Positions 57,923 through 64,000 of a DNA stretch of 64,000 bases are shown piece by piece; the first letter of the stretch is position 1, and each line of letters begins with the position of its first letter. The stretch is from positions 3,782,001-3,846,000 of the forward strand of contig NC_014618.1 in NCBI RefSeq assembly GCF_000164865.1. The letters run 5' to 3'. The translations under genes were made by a program, and so were the position numbers. Under the pieces are notes generated by a model, which saw nothing but the letters and a program-made list of their open reading frames with translations, was not told the DNA's origin and ran no database searches. This stretch comes from [Enterobacter] lignolyticus SCF1. GTDB lineage: Bacteria; Pseudomonadota; Gammaproteobacteria; Enterobacterales; Enterobacteriaceae.

Positions 57923-58719
57923 TAGTAGACAAAGCTGACCGGCGCGGCCCCTGCCGGATGCGGCAGGATCCCCATCGGAATACCGTAAATCTGTTCCAGC
58001 GTTTCGCCGCGCATCAGCGCCTCCGGCGCCCCCTGCGCAATCATCTCGCCGCCGCGCAGCGCCACCAGGTAGTCGCAGTAGCGCGCCGCCATGTTGATAT
58101 CATGCAGCACCGCGATAACCGTCAGCCCGCGCTGCTGGCTTAAGCGGTGCACCAGCGCCAGAACATCAACCTGATGGGCGATATCCAGCGCGGACGTCGG
58201 CTCGTCAAGCAGCAGACAGCGGCTGTCCTGGGCCACCAGCATGGCGAGCCACGCCCGCTGCCGCTCGCCGCCGGAGAGGCTGTCGACCAGACGATGCGCC
58301 AGAGGCTTTAGGCCGACCAGCGTAATCGCCTCGTCGACTTTTTCGCGGTCGGCGGCGCCAAAACGCCCCAGCGCGCCGTGCCACGGATAGCGGCCAATCG
58401 CCACCAGCTCGCGCACGGTCATCCCCTCCGCAGGCGGCAGTTGCTGCGGCAGGTAGGCGACCTTACGGGCAAACGCCTTACTGCTCCAGCCGTCCAGCGG
58501 CTGTCCGTCCAGCAGGATCTCCCCTTCCGACGCCAGCTGGTGGCGCCCGAGCATTTTCAGCAGGGTGGATTTTCCCGAACCGTTATGGCCAATCAGCCCG
58601 GTCACTTTACCGGCGGGAAAGGTCAGCGACAGCGGATGCAGCAGCGTACGGCCAGGCACGCGGAAGGTGACGTTGCGAAGCGAAAAAGTGGTTTCAGAGT
58701 GGAGCGAATAGTCCTGCAT
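57922..58719 (-). CDS. fhuC: Ferrichrome ABC transporter ATP-binding protein FhuC
   Basis: ATPase for hydroxamate siderophore import, 265 residues. Walker A GHNGSGKST near 43-51, signature LSGGERQRAWLAM near 143-155, Walker B CLLLDEPTSALD near 163-174, switch His in AVLHDINMAARYCD. It lies 48 bases downstream of fhuA, across a stable hairpin, and is translationally coupled to fhuD. Confidence 0.97.
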   Translation of the reverse strand: MQDYSLHSETTFSLRNVTFRVPGRTLLHPLSLTFPAGKVTGLIGHNGSGKSTLLKMLGRHQLASEGEILLDGQPLDGWSSKAFARKVAYLPQQLPPAEGMTVRELVAIGRYPWHGALGRFGAADREKVDEAITLVGLKPLAHRLVDSLSGGERQRAWLAMLVAQDSRCLLLDEPTSALDIAHQVDVLALVHRLSQQRGLTVIAVLHDINMAARYCDYLVALRGGEMIAQGAPEALMRGETLEQIYGIPMGILPHPAGAAPVSFVY

Positions 58720-58736
58720 AGCGGTCAGCCCGATGC

Positions 58737-58758
58737 CGGGCGCGGCGAACCGCGCCCG
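58737..58758 (-). other. Stable UUCG hairpin between fhuA and fhuC
   Basis: On the transcript, CGGGCGCGG and CCGCGCCCG pair over nine bases around a UUCG tetraloop. There is no T-run, so it is not an intrinsic terminator. It is well placed to protect the fhuA 3' end from exonucleases and so bias expression toward fhuA over fhuCDB. Confidence 0.6.
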
Positions 58759-58767
58759 TTTAAGAGA

Positions 58768-60933
58768 TTAGAAACGGAAGGTTGCGGTGGCAACCACCTG
58801 ACGCTCCGCGCCCCAGAAGCAGCCGTAGGTGGCAAAGCAGCTGGCGACATAATCGCGATCGAACAGGTTGTTGACGTTCAGCGCAACGCTGGAGCCCGCC
58901 ATGCCGACGCGCGCCAGATCGTACTTCACGACCGCGTCCACGATGGTGGCGCTGGCTACTTTGAAGCTGTTGGCAGGGTCACCCCAGGAAGAGCCGATAT
59001 AGCGACCGCCGGTCCCGACCGTCAGGCCCGACAGCGGACCCGCGTTGAAGGTGTAATCGCCCCACAAAGAGGCCATGTGGGTCGGCACCTGCTCCGGCGT
59101 ATTGCCCTGCAGCGTCGTATCGTCGGTGTACTGCGCGTCGGTATAGGTGTATGACGCCGTCATGTTCACGTTGGCGCTGAGCGCGGCTTTCGCCTCCAGC
59201 TCCACCCCGCGAGAGCGAATTTCGCCGCCCTGAACAGACGAGTACACATGATCCGGGTCGGACATCAGGTTGTTGGTTTTCGTCAGCTGATAAATCGCCG
59301 CGGTTAACACAATCGGGCGATCGCCCGGGACATACTTCACGCCCGCTTCGTACTGGCGGCCTTTCGACGGTTTAAAGGTGTTGCCGTAGAAATCCGCACC
59401 GGAGTTTGGCTCAAACGATTCGCTGTAGCTGATGTACGGCGCTATACCGTTATCGAAGACATAGTTAAGACCCGCGCGTCCGGTGAACTGGCTATCGTCG
59501 CGCTCGGTGTAGTTGTTCGCCTGATAGGCGCGCGTGGACTGCGTCAGCCAGTCGTAGCGACCGCCCACCGTCAGCACAAACTGGTTCCACTCCGCCTGGT
59601 CCTGAACATAGATACCGGTCTGCTTCTGCTTGTTCTGCTGGTAAGGCGCCGCGGAGCCAAAGTCATAATCGCTGAACACCGGGTTGCTCAGATCCAGCTG
59701 CGGCGCGGTACCAAAGGTCGCGTTAATGTCATTGCGCATCTGCTGGAAATCCACCCCGGTCAGCAGCGTGTGCTCAACGGCCGCGGTGGAGAAGGTGCTC
59801 TGCAGCTGGGTATCGACGGCAAAGTTATGCAGCTTTTCGTTATCCACCACCGTGCCGCGGTTCAGCATCAGCGGATTGAGCGGATCGATGCCGGTGCCGT
59901 AGACGCTTTTCTGCGCGGTTTTCGATTCGACGTAGCGCAGATTCTGGCGCACGGTAAAGGTGTCGTTAAACGCGTGGTCGAAGCTGTATCCCACCATCTT
60001 GTGCGACAGAGAGTAGGTGTTGTTCGGCGCGCCTTCGTTGAAATCCGTCGGCAGGTGCTTACCGTTCGCCAGCGGCACGACGGTGCCCTGCATCGGCAGC
60101 CAGCCGTAATAACCGGTTTCCGGGCTGTCCTGGAAGTTAGACAGGAAGGTGAAATTGGTCTTGTCATCCGGGCGCCATGAGAACGACGGCGCAATGGCAT
60201 ACCGCTTCTGTTTAGCAAACTGCTGCTGATCGTCGTTTGAACGCGCCACGCCGGTCAGGCGGTAGGACCACACGCCCTCGTCGTCAATCGCGTCGCTAAA
60301 GTCAAACCCGGTCTGCCACAGGTTGTCGGTGCCCATTTTGAACTGGACTTCTTTGAGCGGGTCGGTGGTCGGGCGTTTGCTGACCATCGTGATAATCCCG
60401 CCCGGGCTGCTTTTTCCGTACAGCACTGACGTTGGGCCGCGCATCAGCTCAACGCGCTCCAGCATATAGGGGTCGATAATCACTTCGTTGTAAAAATCGC
60501 CCTGCAGCTTCAGGCCGTCCAGATAGTTATTCTGATTAACGGAGCCGAAACCGCGAATTTTCACCGCATCATAGGTATCAGAAGCGCCGCGCGTCGCGAC
60601 AGTTATCCCAGGTGTGTAACCCAGCGCCTCTTTCACTGACGCGGGCTGGTGTGTATCCATCTCTTCACGCGTCACCACCGACACGGACTGCGGCGTTTTT
60701 TCAATCGGGGTGTCGGTTTTGGTCGCTGTGGCGGTACGCTTAGCGGCAATTGTCGCCGACGGGCCCCATGCGCTTTCCTGTGCGGTTGGCGTGGCGGTAA
60801 CGGTAATGGTTTCTTCTGCCGGTTGTTCAGCAGCCAGGGCCGAAACGGGCAGGCCGCTAATTGCCGTGGCGACAACGACGGCGAGTTTACGCAGCGAGGT
60901 ATTCACTGGCTGAGCAGTTTGAGGACGCGCCAT
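58768..60933 (-). CDS. fhuA: TonB-dependent ferrichrome outer-membrane receptor FhuA
   Basis: 22-strand TonB-dependent transporter of 721 residues (E. coli: 747). Signal peptide about 1-34 (ALAA), TonB box ETITVTA just after, plug domain about 50-190 (QSVSVVTREEM to SSPGGIITMVSKRP), barrel to the terminal Phe. The C-terminal disulfide ASCFATYGCFWG is kept. Extracellular loop 4, which in E. coli holds a disulfide and gates the channel and phage T5 binding, is reduced to GTGIDPLNPLMLNRGTVV with no cysteines; this accounts for part of the shorter length. First gene of fhuACDB. Confidence 0.94.
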   Translation of the reverse strand: MARPQTAQPVNTSLRKLAVVVATAISGLPVSALAAEQPAEETITVTATPTAQESAWGPSATIAAKRTATATKTDTPIEKTPQSVSVVTREEMDTHQPASVKEALGYTPGITVATRGASDTYDAVKIRGFGSVNQNNYLDGLKLQGDFYNEVIIDPYMLERVELMRGPTSVLYGKSSPGGIITMVSKRPTTDPLKEVQFKMGTDNLWQTGFDFSDAIDDEGVWSYRLTGVARSNDDQQQFAKQKRYAIAPSFSWRPDDKTNFTFLSNFQDSPETGYYGWLPMQGTVVPLANGKHLPTDFNEGAPNNTYSLSHKMVGYSFDHAFNDTFTVRQNLRYVESKTAQKSVYGTGIDPLNPLMLNRGTVVDNEKLHNFAVDTQLQSTFSTAAVEHTLLTGVDFQQMRNDINATFGTAPQLDLSNPVFSDYDFGSAAPYQQNKQKQTGIYVQDQAEWNQFVLTVGGRYDWLTQSTRAYQANNYTERDDSQFTGRAGLNYVFDNGIAPYISYSESFEPNSGADFYGNTFKPSKGRQYEAGVKYVPGDRPIVLTAAIYQLTKTNNLMSDPDHVYSSVQGGEIRSRGVELEAKAALSANVNMTASYTYTDAQYTDDTTLQGNTPEQVPTHMASLWGDYTFNAGPLSGLTVGTGGRYIGSSWGDPANSFKVASATIVDAVVKYDLARVGMAGSSVALNVNNLFDRDYVASCFATYGCFWGAERQVVATATFRF

Positions 60934-60962
60934 GATTTTTCTCTGATGAAATGAATGATAAC

Positions 60963-60981
60963 GTAAACGAGAATTATTATT
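60963..60981 (-). promoter_or_regulatory. Fur box upstream of fhuA
   Basis: The plus strand reads GAGAATTATTAT within a 19-base window similar to the Fur consensus GATAATGATAATCATTATC, about 30-48 bases before the fhuA ATG. Iron-dependent repression of fhuACDB by Fur is expected from the family. Confidence 0.75.
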
Positions 60982-61130
60982 ATGCGCGGAAATAATAAAC
61001 GATTGCCTTCAGGCATGGCAAGCGGTACACACCCCTGAAAACGTTGAGGGATTAATTAATAACCAGACAGCGGCTGTGGCGTTATGGGGGCGTTAACGGA
61101 GGGTTGTAGAAAAGAAGATAATTGCAGAAT

Positions 61131-61156
61131 CCCTCTCCCCCGACAGGGGGAGAGGG
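61131..61156. terminator. Perfect 11-bp hairpin between mrcB and fhuA
   Basis: CCCTCTCCCCC / GGGGGAGAGGG around a GACA loop, 12 bases after the mrcB stop. It lacks a T-run on the mrcB side (ATTCTGCAATT), so termination is uncertain; it may instead stabilise the mRNA 3' end. The rest of the 235-base mrcB-fhuA gap holds the fhuA promoter and Fur site; I see nothing else in it. Confidence 0.5.
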
Positions 61157-61168
61157 AAACGGAACCGC

Positions 61169-63700
61169 TTAGTTGCTGCCGAACATTTCCTTAATCCAGC
61201 CCGCGACACCGTCGCCGTCTTTCTTCTCATTCTGCTGCTGCGGCTGTTGCTGCTGCGGCTGCTGAGGTTGCTGAGACGAAGGTGCGAACGGATTGCCCGG
61301 CTGCTGCTGCATCTGGCTCTGCTGGCACAGCTGATCCGGCGTGGTCGTCCACACTGGCAGCGTGCGCATACCGCCACCGCCGCAAACAAAGTTGCCGTTG
61401 TCATCCACGCCCATATCGACAATGTCCTCCGGCGGCGTCAGATCCAGCGGAATGGGCGACTGGTTTGCCAGATAACGCTGATAAATCGACATCGCCCCGC
61501 TCGCGCCGTACAGTTTGGTCGGCTGGTTGTTGTCGCGGCCCACCCAGGTGATGACCACTTCACGACCGTCGATCCCGGCAAACCAGGTATCGACGTTGTT
61601 GTTGGTGGTCCCGGTTTTACCCGCCAGGTGCAGGCCAGGGTACTTGGCGCCGAGCTGACGGCCGGTGCCGCGCTGCACCACCTGCTGCATCGTCCACAGG
61701 GTGAGATAGGCCGCCTGCGCCGGAACGGCGCGCTCGGCCTGCGGGTAGCTCTGGTACAGCACCGTACCGTCTTCAGCAATCACCGAACGCAGCGCCGACA
61801 GCGGCGCGCGGTTGCCGCCGCTGGCAATCGTCTGAAACGCCTGCGCCACTTCGATAGGCGTCAGGTTCAGCGCCCCGAGCAACATCGCCGGCACCGGGCT
61901 CAGTTGATCTTTCGGCGCGCCCAGCTTCAGCCAGGTATCGGTGACGGCCGGGAGCCCCAGCGCCATCCCCAGGTTTACCGTCGGCACGTTCATGGAGCGC
62001 GTCAGCGCGTCTACCAGCATCACCTGACCGCTGAAGCGCTTGTCATCGTTTTGCGGCGACCAGGTCTGGCCGTTAGGCAGACGGATACTGATCGGCGCAT
62101 CGGCGATCCAGGTATTAAGACGGTAGGTATTCGGCTGGCTCAGCGCAGTCAGATAGGTCGCGGGTTTCGCCAGCGAGCCAATCGAACGGCGCGCCTGCAT
62201 GGCGCGGTTATAACCGGCAAACTGCGGTTCTGCGCCGCCGACCATCGCGCGGACCTCGCCGCTAAAGCGGTCGACCACCACCATCGCGGTTTCCAGGTCG
62301 CTCAGCTTGCGCTGCTTCATCAGTACCGGAATACCGTCGACCGCTGCTTTTTCCGCGGCATCCTGGGCCACCGAGTCAAAGGTAGTGAAAATCTTCACGC
62401 CGGAGAGATCTTTCACCTTATCGCCCAGCTTCTCCTGCAGTTCCTGACGCACCATTTGCATAAAGGCTGGCTGCGGAGAGATCACCCCGCCGCGCGGCTG
62501 CACGCCCAGCGGACGGGCGCTCAGCATATCGTACAGCTCCTGGTTGATCACATTCTGCTGCTGCAGTAAACGCAGCACCAGGTTGCGACGCTCCAGCGCC
62601 AGTTTCGGGTTACGCCACGGGTTATAGATAGACGCCCCTTTGACCATCCCCACCAGCAACGCCTGCTGGTCGAGGCTCAGCTCTTCCACCGGACGGCCGA
62701 AGTAGTACAGGCTCGCCAGCGGGAAGCCGCGGATTTCATTATCGCCGCTCTGCCCCAGGTAAACCTCGTTCATGTACAGCTCAAGAATGCGATCTTTGCT
62801 GTAGCGGGCATCCATGATAACGGCCATGTAGGCTTCGTTCGCCTTACGCCAGTAGGAGCGCTCGCTTGAGAGGAACAGGTTTTTCACCAATTGCTGGGTC
62901 AGGGTACTTGCCCCCTGCACCGTACGTCCGGCGGTCAGGTTCGCCACCAGCGCGCGGCCGATTGAGTACAGGCTAATGCCGTCATGCTCGTAGAAATGAC
63001 GGTCTTCCGTGGCAATCAGCGTATCCACCAGCAGATCCGGGAAACCGCTGCGCGGAACGAACAGGCGCTGCTCGCCGTTTGGCGACGACATCATAGTGAT
63101 GAGACGCGGGTCGAGGCGGAAGAACCCGAACTGGCGGTTGTTATCCATATTGGTGATGGAATCCAAATGATCGCCATCAAAGGTCAGACGCGCGCGCACC
63201 TGCCCTTCTTTGCTGTCCGGGAAATCGAACGGACGGCGGATCATCTCGATGCTGTTGGCCTGCACGGTAAATTCGCCAGGGCGCGTCATCGCCGAAACCT
63301 GACGATACTGCGTGGCGTTCAGCAGCCGCACCATCTCGTTTTTGCTGATCGACATATCCGGCTCAAGGCTGACCATACGGCCATACACTGCCGCCGGCAG
63401 TTGCCAGACTTTACCGTCAATGCGGGCGCGGATTTTCTGATCCAGATACACGCCGTAGATGGCGATGATCACCGCAAAAACAATACCCAGTTTTACCAGC
63501 AGCCAGAACCAACCGCGTTTGCCACGCGGCTTACGTCCTTTGCCCTTACCTTTGCGCGGCATGGAATCGTCTTCCTCATCGTCTTCATCATACTCGTCGT
63601 CATACTCCTCCTCCCTGAGCTGACGACGGCTAATCTTTTGCTTTGCCGGACGTGCAGGTTTTCCTTTCCGTCCAATCGGCTCGCGGTCATTCCCCGCCAT
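61169..63700 (-). CDS. mrcB: Penicillin-binding protein 1B (bifunctional class A PBP)
   Basis: Bifunctional glycosyltransferase/transpeptidase of peptidoglycan synthesis, 843 residues. Acidic cytoplasmic tail (about 28-46), one membrane segment (about 68-88), UB2H domain that binds LpoB (about 110-195), GT51 with the catalytic Glu in ATEDRHFYEHDG, and transpeptidase with SLAK, SMN and KTGTT motifs. A Gln-rich tract (about 800-828) precedes the end. The ATG at 63700 gives MAGNDREPIGRKG; Met47 in DDSMPRKGKG corresponds to the internal start of the short form known in E. coli. Confidence 0.96.
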   Translation of the reverse strand: MAGNDREPIGRKGKPARPAKQKISRRQLREEEYDDEYDEDDEEDDSMPRKGKGKGRKPRGKRGWFWLLVKLGIVFAVIIAIYGVYLDQKIRARIDGKVWQLPAAVYGRMVSLEPDMSISKNEMVRLLNATQYRQVSAMTRPGEFTVQANSIEMIRRPFDFPDSKEGQVRARLTFDGDHLDSITNMDNNRQFGFFRLDPRLITMMSSPNGEQRLFVPRSGFPDLLVDTLIATEDRHFYEHDGISLYSIGRALVANLTAGRTVQGASTLTQQLVKNLFLSSERSYWRKANEAYMAVIMDARYSKDRILELYMNEVYLGQSGDNEIRGFPLASLYYFGRPVEELSLDQQALLVGMVKGASIYNPWRNPKLALERRNLVLRLLQQQNVINQELYDMLSARPLGVQPRGGVISPQPAFMQMVRQELQEKLGDKVKDLSGVKIFTTFDSVAQDAAEKAAVDGIPVLMKQRKLSDLETAMVVVDRFSGEVRAMVGGAEPQFAGYNRAMQARRSIGSLAKPATYLTALSQPNTYRLNTWIADAPISIRLPNGQTWSPQNDDKRFSGQVMLVDALTRSMNVPTVNLGMALGLPAVTDTWLKLGAPKDQLSPVPAMLLGALNLTPIEVAQAFQTIASGGNRAPLSALRSVIAEDGTVLYQSYPQAERAVPAQAAYLTLWTMQQVVQRGTGRQLGAKYPGLHLAGKTGTTNNNVDTWFAGIDGREVVITWVGRDNNQPTKLYGASGAMSIYQRYLANQSPIPLDLTPPEDIVDMGVDDNGNFVCGGGGMRTLPVWTTTPDQLCQQSQMQQQPGNPFAPSSQQPQQPQQQQPQQQNEKKDGDGVAGWIKEMFGSN

Positions 63701-63795
63701 GCTTATTCTCCGCAATGTTCAGGCTTAAGCGCCTGATTCTCAATTCTTCTGTCACAGGACAGAAGAAGATATCTCTCAATTTTACGCTGTGTTTA

Positions 63796-63869
63796 TGCCG
63801 GATGGCGGCTTCGCCTTACCCGGCCTACGTTTAAGTGAGTAGGCCTGATAAGCGCAGCGCCATCAGGCA
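63796..63869. repeat. Pair of REP elements (BIME) at the hrpB 3' end
   Basis: GCCGGATGGCGGCTTCGCCT and the following CCCGGCCTAC form one REP palindrome; GTAGGCCTGATAAGCGCAGC with GCCATCAGGCA forms a second in opposite orientation, separated by about 12 bases. REP pairs of this type bind IHF or gyrase and stabilise mRNA in enteric bacteria. The hrpB stop codon lies inside the second copy. Confidence 0.85.
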
Positions 63870-64000
63870 GAATACTTCTTCGTGCGCCGCGTCGGGGCGG
63901 TATTCGCCGGATCGTCCGGCCACACGTGTTTCGGGTAGCGCCCTTTCATCTCTTTTTGCACCTCGCGGTAGGCGCCCGCCCAGAATGCGCTGAGGTCGCG
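63863..64000 (-). CDS. hrpB: ATP-dependent RNA helicase HrpB, C-terminal end (partial)
   Basis: The last 45 codons of hrpB, continuing beyond the window edge. The frame reads RDLSAFWAGAYREVQKEMKG then RYPKHVWPDDPANTAPTRRT and KKYSA, the conserved end of the DEAH-box helicase HrpB. The helicase core is not in the window. In E. coli it is the gene next to mrcB but divergent in function; the protein's RNA substrate is not well defined. Its stop overlaps a REP element. Confidence 0.93.
   Translation of the reverse strand, partial: RDLSAFWAGAYREVQKEMKGRYPKHVWPDDPANTAPTRRTKKYSA

Noticed and set aside
61247..62569. 440-codon open frame antisense to mrcB
   Set aside because: Arg/His/Gln-rich shadow of the PBP1b reading frame with no ribosome-binding site.

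Overview
The window is a stretch of chromosome from a member of the Enterobacteriaceae (order Enterobacterales). The gene order from hrpB to yafC follows Escherichia coli K-12 almost gene for gene, read from the yafC end. Encoded proteins are close to their E. coli counterparts in length and motifs. It is not E. coli itself: cdaR, yaeI and yaeF, which sit in this interval in K-12, are absent, and FhuA, BamA and PBP1b differ in variable loops or tails. The 16S gene and the GC-rich third codon positions suggest a Klebsiella/Enterobacter/Cedecea-grade genus; I cannot name the species.

Layout. 1-2.1 kb: yafC (LysR regulator), dkgB and tRNA-Asp. 2.1-7.6 kb: a complete rRNA operon on the minus strand (16S, tRNA-Ile, tRNA-Ala, 23S, 5S, tRNA-Asp; the rrnH position) with P1/P2 promoters, boxA and a terminator. 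7.6-13.9 kb: gmhB, the methionine ABC importer metNIQ under met boxes, rcsF, trmO, proS. 13.9-15.1 kb: the only clearly accessory segment. 15.1-17.5 kb: nlpE, arfB, yaeQ, and divergent yaeP-rof. 17.5-41 kb: a long minus-strand block of envelope and macromolecular-synthesis genes (rpsB, tsf, pyrH, frr, dxr, uppS, cdsA, rseP, bamA, skp, lpxD, fabZ, lpxA, lpxB, rnhB, dnaE, accA, ldcC, yaeR, tilS in transcription order). 41-46.3 kb: map, glnD, dapD, yaeH. 46.4-53.6 kb: degP, dgt, mtn-btuF-yadS, erpA, clcA. 53.7-64 kb: hemL, the ferrichrome system fhuACDB, mrcB, and the 3' end of hrpB, which runs off the window.

How the genes work together. Lipid A synthesis (lpxA, lpxB, lpxD), fatty acid supply (accA, fabZ), phospholipid and undecaprenyl phosphate synthesis (cdsA, uppS, dxr), outer-membrane protein folding and insertion (skp, bamA), envelope stress sensing and proteolysis (rseP, degP, rcsF, nlpE) and peptidoglycan synthesis (mrcB) lie together. 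Translation genes (rpsB, tsf, frr, map, proS, tilS, arfB, rRNA) are interspersed. fhuACDB has a Fur-type box; degP keeps a sigma-E promoter; rpsB keeps a leader of the length expected for S2 autoregulation.

Most interesting part. The ancestral bidirectional proS/nlpE terminator has been split by a 1150-bp mobile-element mosaic, flanked by a 10-bp near-perfect direct repeat and bounded by inverted ends. It holds an 87-bp palindromic MITE-like unit, an IS4-like transposase fragment, an intact isoprenylcysteine-methyltransferase-like membrane protein gene, and the 3' end of an IS3-family transposase. The element appears to have brought replacement terminators for both neighbours. A second oddity is a 34-nt terminator-plus-hairpin unit repeated 72 nt apart between map and glnD. 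I see no CRISPR array, prophage, toxin-antitoxin locus, defence island or clearly undescribed multi-gene system.
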